Assembly (NCBI GenBank): GCA_964522605.1 | Contig: CAZFWV010000438.1 | Coordinates: 1-5,345 of the forward strand | From: CAVZLD01 sp964522605 | GTDB lineage: Bacteria; Planctomycetota; Planctomycetia; Pirellulales; Pirellulaceae | Direction: 5' to 3' | DNA length: 5,345 nt | Shown: one piece after another, positions 1 through 5,345 of the stretch | Layout of the letters: every line of letters starts with the position of its first letter | How positions within the stretch are numbered: the first letter of the stretch is position 1 | The notes under the pieces: model-generated | The model's database searches: none | Seen by the model: the letters and a program-made list of their open reading frames with translations, nothing else | What the model was told of the DNA's origin: nothing | Made by a program: the position numbers and the translations under genes

Positions 1-26
1 AAACTGCACGACTTCCTCGAGGGTCG

Positions 27-50
27 GTTATTGCTGACGGCAGGAATAAC
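27..50 (-). terminator. Candidate stem-loop just downstream of the ADP-ribosylglycohydrolase gene
   Basis: An inverted repeat lies 8 bases beyond the stop codon of the minus-strand gene. The outer arms GTTATT (27-32) and AATAAC (45-50) pair perfectly. After one G-G mismatch the inner arms CTG and CAG pair around a four-base loop. The position suits a transcript end. On the minus strand no T-run follows, so it is not a canonical intrinsic terminator and may be only a 3'-end stabilising hairpin or chance. Confidence 0.3.
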
Positions 51-58
51 GTGCGACG

Positions 59-847
59 CTACGCCTGCACGCTCAACGGGACTCCATACTCCCGAGCGAA
101 GGCGATCGTTTCGGTGCGCAGCGATTCATCCAGGCGGCAGAGGACCTGACGCTGAATCACGTCCGGTGTCCCACCAAAATAGGATTCCGCGATCGCTCCC
201 GCGATGCAAGCCAGCGTATCGGTATCGCCGCCGAGAGAAACGGCGTTCCGGAGGGCGTCTTCGAAGTCTTCGGATTCGAGAAAGGCGATCGCGGCAACGG
301 GAACCGTGCACTGACAACTTGTGTCAAAGTCCGCATTCTGATGGAGATCGGCAAGGCGTGCGGAACAGTCGTAGCCGAACCGTTGCGTTAGCAGTCGGTG
401 GATCTCGTCCTTGCTTGCGCCCGTGCGACCAAGAAAAACGGCTCCCGCTACGGCCTGTGCGCCGCGAATTCCCTCCGGATGATTATGGGTTACGGCGGCG
501 CTCCGCACTGCCTGTTGCAAGACCGTCTCGAGATCATCATAGGCCCAGCCGACGGGGGAAACTCGCATGGCCGAGCCGTTGCCGAAGCTGTTGTAAGGCT
601 GAGGATCATCGGAGCCGAGCCATTCGAAAAACAGGCCACCGTACCCCGCATACGGGTACTGTCGCCCCCAGTGCTGAAGCGATCGGGCGAAATCCAGTCC
701 GTTTCGAATCGCACTGGCAACCGCCAGCGTCAGCACGGTATCGTCGGTGAAGCGGGATGCGGGAACGAACAGCTCGAAATCCTTGGGAGGAGCTTCGGCC
801 CCTTCGTACACCGATCCGACGATGTCACCCGCAATGGCTCCGATCAT
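59..847 (-). CDS. ADP-ribosylglycohydrolase (DraG/ARH family)
   Basis: This 262-residue protein is a complete member of the ADP-ribosylglycohydrolase family, all-alpha enzymes that use two metal ions to remove ADP-ribose from modified proteins or related ADP-ribose conjugates. It opens with the family's MIGAIAGDIVGS segment (GDxxG at 7-11). It carries the metal-binding TDDT motif at 34-37, an N-S-F-G-N-G-S-A-M-R loop at 86-95, THNHPEG at 120-126, and the C-terminal GGDTDT motif at 206-211, whose aspartates and threonine complete the metal site. No signal peptide or membrane segment is seen, so it should be cytoplasmic. An in-frame ATG 15 codons upstream exists, but that extension would translate the Shine-Dalgarno sequence as Lys-Glu-Ala, so the start at 847 is preferred. 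No ADP-ribosyltransferase lies in this window, so the substrate (arginine, serine, a nucleotide or a small molecule) cannot be named. All key residues are present and it is probably active. Confidence 0.93.
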   Translation of the reverse strand: MIGAIAGDIVGSVYEGAEAPPKDFELFVPASRFTDDTVLTLAVASAIRNGLDFARSLQHWGRQYPYAGYGGLFFEWLGSDDPQPYNSFGNGSAMRVSPVGWAYDDLETVLQQAVRSAAVTHNHPEGIRGAQAVAGAVFLGRTGASKDEIHRLLTQRFGYDCSARLADLHQNADFDTSCQCTVPVAAIAFLESEDFEDALRNAVSLGGDTDTLACIAGAIAESYFGGTPDVIQRQVLCRLDESLRTETIAFAREYGVPLSVQA

Positions 848-853
848 GCCGGC

Positions 854-859
854 CTCCTT
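854..859 (-). promoter_or_regulatory. Shine-Dalgarno sequence of the ADP-ribosylglycohydrolase gene
   Basis: On the minus strand this reads AAGGAG, six bases before the ATG at 847. It is a near-perfect match to the anti-Shine-Dalgarno sequence at good spacing. It decides between the ATG at 847 and the in-frame ATG at 892. Confidence 0.85.
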
Positions 860-889
860 GAGCCGCGATGAGCTCCTGAAACTGCCGCA

Positions 890-899
890 CACCGCGGTG
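890..899. promoter_or_regulatory. Possible operator palindrome CACCGCGGTG
   Basis: A perfect 10-bp dyad lies 42 bases upstream of the glycohydrolase start codon, close enough to its probable promoter to act as a regulator site. A 10-bp palindrome in GC-rich DNA can occur by chance, and no second copy was noticed nearby. Confidence 0.15.
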
Positions 900-1061
900 A
901 CAACCGGTATGATAATGGACCGATGTTTGGTTCGTCCATCCGTTTCGGTCGATCGGAGGGGAAAACCGAGGAGAACTCGGGGACGAGCGTGGTCGGATAA
1001 ACCGCTGACGTTGCCGGCCAGTACGTGGGAGTTTTCGAAAATCGGGTGAGAGATCAGAAAA

Positions 1062-2336
1062 ATGAGTCAGAGACTTTTCGCACTGATGATCGCGTTGGGG
1101 CTACCCCATCTTGTTGCTGCCCAGGAAGCAAACCGCCGTAATCCGGAAAATGCACTCCATGCTCAACCAGCAATTCGTGTCCGTGTGGGGCACGCGGACG
1201 CGGAGATCATTGGGGCCGATCATCGAGCGCTTCAAGCCGCGGTCGACTACGTGGGAAACCTCGGTGGTGGTGTCGTCGAAATCGGTCCTGGTGAGTACCT
1301 CATGGGGGATTCGCTACACCTGCGCAGTCGTGTCACCGTTCGGGGATCACGCGACAAAACGGTTTTGAAGAAGGATCGCGAGTATCGCTCGCCGCTGGTC
1401 GCCGATGGAGACTTCGGCGAAGCCGCAATTACAGTCCGGGACGCCACGGGTTTTGAGCTGGGGCGAGGTGTCTACGTCGCGTCCAAAGAGCAACGGAATT
1501 TTCACGGTGTTTGTGCCACCATCCTGAACGGGAAGGACAATTACTTTACTCTCAGTCGGACGATGAATGCCGATATCATGGTCGCTCACGATGGCTTTGC
1601 TGCAACGATTTACCCGGTCATCAGTGGCTATAACCTTCAGGACGCTCGCGTGGAGCAGTTAACCGTCGATGGGAATCGCGCGAACAATCCGACCAAAGTC
1701 GACGGGTGTCGCACCGCCGGGATCTTTCTCTATCGCGGTGACAATTGTCTGATCAGCGGATGTGAGGTCCGCAACTACAACGGTGACGGGATCAGCTTTC
1801 AGCAGTCAAACGATGTCACAGTAGAGCAGTGCATCGTCACGAATTGTGCTGGGTTTGGCCTCCATCCAGGGAGTGGCTCACAGCGTCCGGTTGTCAGGAA
1901 TTGTCGTGCGATCGAGAACGGGGAAGACGGGTTCTTCTTCTGCTGGCGAGTCCGTGGCGGTGTAGCCGAAGGAAACTGGCTTGAGCGAAACGGGGGCTAT
2001 GGCATGTCCATCGGGCATAAAGACAGCAACAACGTCGTGCGCAAGAATACAATCGTGGGAAACAAGCGAGGCGGCGTCTACTGGCGAAAAGAAACCGAAC
2101 CGATGGCGGCTCATAACATTACATTCGAAGAAAACACCGTCCGCGACAATGTCGGCTGGGGCCTGTATGTTGATGGAGAGACCAGAGGGACAATCATCCG
2201 GAACAACGTGATCGAGGATACGGGGTCCGGTGCGCAAACAACCGCCGTTGTGATCGGCGCCGATGTCCAGCAATTCGAAATGGATAGCAACACAATCCAG
2301 GCGGACGTGCCTCTGTTAGACAAGAGAACCAAGTGA
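1062..2336 (+). CDS. Secreted right-handed parallel beta-helix protein (pectate-lyase-like fold)
   Basis: This 424-residue protein begins with a short Sec signal peptide: basic residue R4, a hydrophobic stretch at about 5-18, and probable cleavage after VAA at 18-20. Residues about 52-81 (A-D-H-R-A-L-Q-A-A-V-D, then GGGVVEIGPGEY) are the typical first turn of pectate-lyase-superfamily and surface-polysaccharide beta-helix proteins. From about 192 to 415 there are repeating coils of roughly 20-25 residues with the pattern 'V-x-x-C/N-x-I/V-x-x-N-x-x-x-G-I/F', including N-C-x-A/V and R-N-N-V-I variants. This is a right-handed parallel beta-helix. Such folds usually bind or cleave acidic polysaccharides as lyases, hydrolases or epimerases. 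I cannot identify the catalytic residues, so the exact activity is open. The protein should be exported. The gene stands alone. The start is the first ATG that gives a clean signal peptide; its Shine-Dalgarno is weak (GAGAGA near 1047-1052). No frameshift is seen. Confidence 0.88.
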   Translation: MSQRLFALMIALGLPHLVAAQEANRRNPENALHAQPAIRVRVGHADAEIIGADHRALQAAVDYVGNLGGGVVEIGPGEYLMGDSLHLRSRVTVRGSRDKTVLKKDREYRSPLVADGDFGEAAITVRDATGFELGRGVYVASKEQRNFHGVCATILNGKDNYFTLSRTMNADIMVAHDGFAATIYPVISGYNLQDARVEQLTVDGNRANNPTKVDGCRTAGIFLYRGDNCLISGCEVRNYNGDGISFQQSNDVTVEQCIVTNCAGFGLHPGSGSQRPVVRNCRAIENGEDGFFFCWRVRGGVAEGNWLERNGGYGMSIGHKDSNNVVRKNTIVGNKRGGVYWRKETEPMAAHNITFEENTVRDNVGWGLYVDGETRGTIIRNNVIEDTGSGAQTTAVVIGADVQQFEMDSNTIQADVPLLDKRTK

Positions 2337-2344
2337 CGTGCCGC

Positions 2345-2359
2345 TCTCCTTCAAGGAGA
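2345..2359. terminator. Symmetrical hairpin between the convergent beta-helix gene and tRNA-Arg
   Basis: TCTCCTT (2345-2351) and AAGGAGA (2353-2359) form a perfect inverted repeat around one central base, in practice a 5-bp stem with a five-base loop. It starts 9 bases after the stop codon of the plus-strand gene and lies 18 bases beyond the 3' end of the minus-strand tRNA, so it could end transcripts from both sides. No T-run follows on either strand, which lowers confidence. Confidence 0.35.
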
Positions 2360-2377
2360 CTCAGGGTAGGTCTTCAA

Positions 2378-2451
<74 letters not shown>

Positions 2452-2820
2452 AAAGGTCGTGATCAGGATGAGTTTGCATCTGGTTTGGACGGCTGGTACC
2501 GCGGCTGTGGGCGAACCGTCTTGACTTGATGCAGTCAACGGAACGCCGCAGTCTTCCCGCGGGTGTGCCGAAAACGAAGTCGCTGGTCATTGTATCAACC
2601 CGGGCAGATGTCCGGAAGACTTTTGCCTGCGGCCTACGGCCCGACGAACGTTGTTGGCATGAGTGTTTTCCTGGTGAGCGGAGCAGGGCGGTTTGATCAT
2701 CGTCGGATCGTCGGGTTCTGGCGAGACGGTGGGGATGCAAGGCGACCGTCGATTCTCCGGTATATCGCAGATTCAAGTGTGTCATCGGGAGTTTCTTGCG
2801 GTCTACGCGGCATTGACGCA
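2452..2820. other. 369-base stretch without a convincing gene
   Basis: This lies between the tRNA 5' end and the stop codon of the GH51-like gene, and should hold the tRNA promoter and the 3' end of the hydrolase transcript. Reading frames across it exist on both strands, but they lack a Shine-Dalgarno, have an arginine- and serine-rich random look, and overlap the tRNA or hydrolase. Structures seen are a perfect 6-bp stem, TTGACT (2521-2526) with AGTCAA (2533-2538); a 6-bp stem with a 14-base loop, GACGGT (2725-2730) with ACCGTC (2745-2750); and a tandem duplication of ATCGTCGG near 2699-2714. The second stem could end the hydrolase transcript about 70 bases after its stop, but it has no T-run. 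Confidence 0.55.
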
Positions 2821-4371
2821 TTACGATGCCGACTTCATCGTCAGTTCCACGGCGGAAACGGACGCGGGAGGAAAGGTCCAGGTCATCTCGGTGTCGAGTT
2901 GCTTCTGTTGCGGAATCGTATGTTCTTCGCGGTACTCAAAGACCTCGAACTCTGGATCGAGAGCGAACCAGAAGACTTGGCCTGTCTCCAGTGGCTGATT
3001 GTCGACGTGGAATGAGACGGGGATGGAACGGTTGCGCGTCGTATTAACGACATGCAGGAAGATACGGTCTTCTGTCCGACTGGCCGAGATATCAAGTTCG
3101 GCAGGGGCAGTTGGTGTGTCGATCGCCTGCTGCCCGACATGGTGGCGGTAGAGGCTCATCACCATTGCGACGGGCATCAAAAATGACCTGCCGCCGGGAG
3201 TCGGAATGATTACGGCGTTGTTCTGCCACCGGGTACCGCAGAAGTCGGCAAGGGTGGCGATTTTCAAAACATCCCCATTGCGTTCATGCAGGTTCAAAAG
3301 CCGCGCGTTGACCACGCCTGCCGCCCAGGTCGATAACACCTCGTTTCGGTTTCGTCCTGGCAGGAAGAAATGGCATTCCGTAAGAGCAAGAGGTTTTCCG
3401 TGAGAGCTCACTCGAGCCCGCATTGCGTTCAGTTTGTTTGCTTGGGCCGGAATCGCCGACATCAAAAACTCCCAGGTTCTGTCCGGATCCTTCCGGTACT
3501 CGATCCCGCGCAAGGGTGAGTCGTCGCCGCCGGGCCCGAAGCCATTGTGATACGCCAGGTAATCGATCTGCTCTCCCGCAATTTCGCACATCGTCTCCGC
3601 CCAATCCCCTTCACCCCAAGCGATCAGCTGGATCGATGGGTCGACTTGCCGCATCGCGCGAGCAAACTCGACGGTCTTCCTTGCGGCGGTTTGTGCATCG
3701 AATCCCTCCTTGCTGTACGACGTCTCATTGCCGATCTGCCAGAGTTTGACGCCATAGGGCTCTTGATGTCCATGCGCGATCCGTTCCTGGTTGTCTGGAT
3801 TGTTGCAGTAGTCGACCCAGTCAGCGGCTTCCTTGGCCGTGCCACGGCGATCTTGTCCCTTGGCGTTTCGTGCCCAGGATTTCCGACCATCCGATTCGAA
3901 ATTGACCGTGATCAGCGGATCGGCGCCTACCTGTCGACAGAAATCGATGAATTCGTGTGTCCCGACCTGGTTGTTGTACATTCCACCCCACAGCAAATTG
4001 AACATTGGAACGCGCTTCTCGATCGGCCCCACTCCCTCGCGCCAGCGGTAGTAGGAGCAGAAACACCCGCCCCAGCGCAGGAGCGTCGGGGAGAGGTTTC
4101 TCGTGATTTCGACCACATCTTCCCTCCATCGATCCCGCAGGAAATCCCAGGCGGCATCGATCGACGCATCCGTTGTGCCTAGCGGTTCCATGAATTGCAT
4201 ATACAGATAGGGCGAGAGCGGAAATCGGGGAGTTGGATCGATATTCAGTACCCCAAATCGCGAATCTCGGGGTTGCGCCGGAAGGGTCGTATTTTGCGCA
4301 AACGTGATGGCAGCGCAGCTTGTTCCCACGGTCTGAAGGAAGCGACGGCGCGAAGATCGAGAAGATGTCAT
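2821..4371 (-). CDS. Tat-exported GH51-like glycoside hydrolase (probable alpha-L-arabinofuranosidase)
   Basis: This 516-residue protein starts with a twin-arginine signal, SRRRFLQ at 7-13, followed by a modest hydrophobic stretch to about 25. It should be folded in the cytoplasm and exported. The body follows the GH51 order: SPYLYMQFMEPLG near 53-65, RWGGCF at 99-104 then YRWREGVGP, VGTHEFIDFCRQVGA at 136-150, and WVDYCN with a GHQEPYGVKLWQIGNE block ending at E216, the predicted acid/base. Y-H at 274-275 and the LALTEC segment follow, with E332 as the predicted nucleophile. A C-terminal beta-sandwich spans about 400-512. GH51 enzymes release arabinofuranosyl residues from hemicellulose or pectin; some act on xylosides or glucans, so substrate is inferred. 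Usual motifs are altered: RWPGG lacks its proline, and the residue after the nucleophile is Cys instead of the usual Trp. The gene stands alone and is divergent from the LURP-one-like gene. The start at 4371 is supported by a Shine-Dalgarno and by the Tat motif. Confidence 0.87.
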   Translation of the reverse strand: MTSSRSSRRRFLQTVGTSCAAITFAQNTTLPAQPRDSRFGVLNIDPTPRFPLSPYLYMQFMEPLGTTDASIDAAWDFLRDRWREDVVEITRNLSPTLLRWGGCFCSYYRWREGVGPIEKRVPMFNLLWGGMYNNQVGTHEFIDFCRQVGADPLITVNFESDGRKSWARNAKGQDRRGTAKEAADWVDYCNNPDNQERIAHGHQEPYGVKLWQIGNETSYSKEGFDAQTAARKTVEFARAMRQVDPSIQLIAWGEGDWAETMCEIAGEQIDYLAYHNGFGPGGDDSPLRGIEYRKDPDRTWEFLMSAIPAQANKLNAMRARVSSHGKPLALTECHFFLPGRNRNEVLSTWAAGVVNARLLNLHERNGDVLKIATLADFCGTRWQNNAVIIPTPGGRSFLMPVAMVMSLYRHHVGQQAIDTPTAPAELDISASRTEDRIFLHVVNTTRNRSIPVSFHVDNQPLETGQVFWFALDPEFEVFEYREEHTIPQQKQLDTEMTWTFPPASVSAVELTMKSAS

Positions 4372-4377
4372 GACAGT

Positions 4378-4382
4378 TCCTC
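4378..4382 (-). promoter_or_regulatory. Shine-Dalgarno sequence of the GH51-like gene
   Basis: On the minus strand this reads GAGGA, six bases before the ATG at 4371. It supports the start that places the twin-arginine motif at residues 7-13. Confidence 0.7.
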
Positions 4383-4607
4383 ACAAGTCAATCGACGCTT
4401 GTTCGAGATCAAGCGGTAAATCCATCCTTGGGCAAGATCGTCAGTGGTGCTGCTACTGAATCTTGCGGACACCGAGGCGTACATCAAGAGGGCGGGCCGA
4501 GCAACGGAGCCGATCACCTCGTGAATTGACCTTCGGCTTGCGGTGGTCAGCGTGCCAGTGGGCAGGGCAGGACATATCGGTGTTGCGTCACGGCTGGCTT
4601 AAGTTCA

Positions 4608-4625
4608 CAATTCGGTACCAATTCG
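4608..4625. repeat. Direct repeat CAATTCG with an 11-bp period
   Basis: CAATTCG at 4608-4614 and again at 4619-4625 are separated by GTAC. The 11-bp period puts the two copies on nearly the same face of the helix, as in tandem activator sites. It lies 37 to 54 bases upstream of the LURP-one-like start codon. Two copies of a 7-mer can arise by chance, so a regulatory role is only a suggestion. Confidence 0.3.
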
Positions 4626-4649
4626 CAGCCAACACCCTCTCTTCGGGAC

Positions 4650-4655
4650 GGGAGA
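4650..4655 (+). promoter_or_regulatory. Shine-Dalgarno-like site of the LURP-one-like gene
   Basis: GGGAGA sits seven bases before the ATG at 4663. It is an imperfect match to the consensus, but the spacing is right and it supports the chosen start. Confidence 0.5.
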
Positions 4656-4662
4656 CGAGACG

Positions 4663-5232
4663 ATGAGTATCGAGGACCGCCACTATGTGATTCGCCGGAA
4701 GGTCTTGAATTTTCTGGGGCAAAAATTCCACGTGTTTGACGGTCACGGAAACCTCATCGGCTTTTCAAGACAGAAAGCCTTCAAGCTGAAGGAAGATATT
4801 CGCTTCTACGCGGATGAGACGATGTCGCAGGAAAAACTGCTGATTCAGGCGCGCCAAGTCATCGATTTTGCCGCGTGTTACGATGTCGTCGACGGACAAA
4901 CGGGCCAGAAAATTGGTGCCTGTCGCCGCAAAGGTTGGACGTCGATGGTGCGTGACAGTTGGGAGATCCTCGATGAAGACGACTACCCGGTCGCGAGCGT
5001 GAATGAGGATTCCATGTTGCTGGCGGCCGTTCGACGGGTTCTCTCCAATTTGGTCCCGCAGCATTATCAAATCACCGATAACTCGGGCCGACGGCAGGCA
5101 GATCTACAAGTTCGCTTCAATCCGTTCGTCTACACGATGGACGTAACCGTCGAGGCGGATGCGACCGTCCATCGCGCCTTGGTTCTTTCCGTTGGCATTC
5201 TGCTCGCCGCAATCGAAGGCCGGCAGAAATGA
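4663..5232 (+). CDS. LURP-one-related / tubby C-terminal-like protein
   Basis: This 189-residue protein looks like a bacterial member of the LURP-one-related family, which shares the tubby and phospholipid-scramblase fold: a 12-strand barrel around a buried C-terminal helix. Visible are an opening strand with a Y-V-I-R-R-K-V pattern, and alternating strands with turns such as F-D-G-H-G-N-L-I-G-F (34-43) and V-V-D-G-Q-T-G-Q-K-I-G (about 71-81). W-E-I-L-D-E-D-D-Y-P-V-A (about 97-108) follows, then an F-N-P-F-V-Y-T-M-D-V strand and the hydrophobic helix A-L-V-L-S-V-G-I-L-L-A-A-I at 172-184. That helix can look like a membrane segment, but in this fold it packs inside the barrel, so a cytoplasmic or membrane-associated location is likely. 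There is no signal peptide. Function in bacteria is unknown; lipid or nucleotide binding would be a guess. The length is typical for the family. The gene is monocistronic here and its stop codon directly abuts the heptanucleotide array. Confidence 0.8.
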   Translation: MSIEDRHYVIRRKVLNFLGQKFHVFDGHGNLIGFSRQKAFKLKEDIRFYADETMSQEKLLIQARQVIDFAACYDVVDGQTGQKIGACRRKGWTSMVRDSWEILDEDDYPVASVNEDSMLLAAVRRVLSNLVPQHYQITDNSGRRQADLQVRFNPFVYTMDVTVEADATVHRALVLSVGILLAAIEGRQK

Positions 5233-5345
5233 GGCGGGAGGCTGGAGGCTGGAGGCGGGAGACTGGAGGCGGGAGACTGGAGGCGGGAGACTGGAGGCGG
5301 GAGACTGGAGACTGGAGACTGGAGACTGGAGACTGGAGACTGGAG
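5233..5345 (+). repeat. Heptanucleotide tandem array GRCKGGA, 16 units plus one base, continuing past the window
   Basis: From the base after the TGA stop at 5230-5232, the sequence is an unbroken run of 7-bp units with no insertion or deletion. There are three unit types: GGCGGGA (5 copies), GGCTGGA (2 copies) and GACTGGA (9 copies). Only units 2 and 4 of the seven positions vary (G or A, and G or T). From 5254 to 5309, GGCGGGA and GACTGGA alternate as a 14-bp higher-order repeat (four copies). From 5310 to 5344 only GACTGGA is used (5 more copies). The array runs off the right edge, so its full length is unknown. It is strongly G-rich on the plus strand and takes the place of any terminator for the LURP-one-like gene. 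Similar G-rich heptamer arrays are, as I recall, common in planctomycete intergenic DNA, but I could not check this. Confidence 0.97.

Larger units (their letters stand above)
848..1061. other. Divergent intergenic region between the glycohydrolase and beta-helix genes
   Basis: This 214-base spacer must hold the promoters of two genes read in opposite directions. I could not find a convincing paired -35/-10 set on either strand. TATGATAAT at 908-916 resembles a -10 element but has no partner -35 at 16-18 bases. A perfect 10-bp palindrome CACCGCGGTG sits at 890-899. A perfect 5-bp stem, CCGAG at 966-970 with CTCGG at 976-980 and a GAGAA loop, would lie in the 5' leader of the beta-helix gene. 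None of these is proven functional. Confidence 0.5.
4372..4662. other. Divergent intergenic region between the GH51-like and LURP-one-like genes
   Basis: This 291-base spacer should carry promoters for both divergent genes. I found no strong sigma-70 pair. The best plus-strand candidate is TTGCGT (4583-4588) with CACAAT (4606-4611) at 17-bp spacing, which matches only 3 and 4 of 6 consensus bases. A direct repeat CAATTCG overlaps this candidate. On the minus-strand side, ACAAG (4383-4387) and CTTGT (4398-4402) form a small inverted repeat close to the hydrolase start. No small gene or RNA could be supported. Confidence 0.45.

Noticed and set aside
31..871. Long plus-strand reading frames opposite the ADP-ribosylglycohydrolase (31-750 and 398-871)
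   Set aside because: Arginine-rich or featureless translations antisense to a gene with all of its family's catalytic motifs.
848..892. Fifteen-codon N-terminal extension of the ADP-ribosylglycohydrolase
   Set aside because: The extension would include the AAGGAG Shine-Dalgarno as codons, and family members start with the MIGAIAGD-type segment.
3547..4182. Plus-strand 211-residue reading frame opposite the GH51-like gene
   Set aside because: It has no recognisable domain or Shine-Dalgarno, and it lies wholly inside a well-supported gene on the other strand. It is a codon-bias shadow.
4315..4319. Possible lipoprotein cysteine in the signal peptide of the GH51-like enzyme (C19)
   Set aside because: The residues before it (G-T-S) do not make a lipobox, and the cysteine falls too early in the hydrophobic segment.
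4526..4531. TTGACC as a -35 element for the LURP-one-like gene
   Set aside because: No -10-like sequence is present at 16-18 bases downstream, and the position is over 130 bases from the start codon.
5233..5345. CRISPR array
   Set aside because: The repeat unit is 7 bp with no spacers between copies. It is a simple tandem repeat.

Overview
The window reads as an ordinary chromosomal segment of moderately GC-rich bacterial DNA, most likely from a planctomycete. That assignment is an inference. It rests on the mix of gene families (a Tat-exported glycoside hydrolase, a secreted right-handed beta-helix protein, a bacterial LURP-one/tubby-like protein), the loose gene spacing with many strand switches, and a G-rich heptanucleotide repeat array. 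No single marker gene proves it.

Layout, left to right. A minus-strand ADP-ribosylglycohydrolase (59..847) has a perfect Shine-Dalgarno sequence that fixes its start. It is divergent from a plus-strand secreted parallel beta-helix protein (1062..2336). That gene converges on a minus-strand tRNA-Arg with anticodon TCT (2378..2451), separated from it by a short symmetrical hairpin. A 369-base stretch with no convincing gene follows. Next is a minus-strand gene for a 516-residue Tat-exported hydrolase that matches the GH51 alpha-L-arabinofuranosidase pattern (2821..4371). A 291-base divergent spacer leads to a plus-strand 189-residue LURP-one-related protein (4663..5232). A perfectly phased 7-bp tandem repeat starts on the base after its stop codon and runs off the window end.

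There are no visible operons: each protein gene stands alone, and neighbours are divergent or convergent. The two exported proteins could both act on plant or algal polysaccharide outside the cytoplasm (a GH51 enzyme for arabinofuranosyl side chains, and a pectate-lyase-like fold). They lie on opposite strands, so co-regulation cannot be claimed. The ADP-ribosylglycohydrolase has no visible partner ADP-ribosyltransferase here.

I see no CRISPR array, transposase, phage gene, toxin-antitoxin pair or multi-gene defence module. The most unusual items are the heptanucleotide array joined to the last gene's stop codon, and the altered motifs around the predicted catalytic residues of the GH51-like enzyme.
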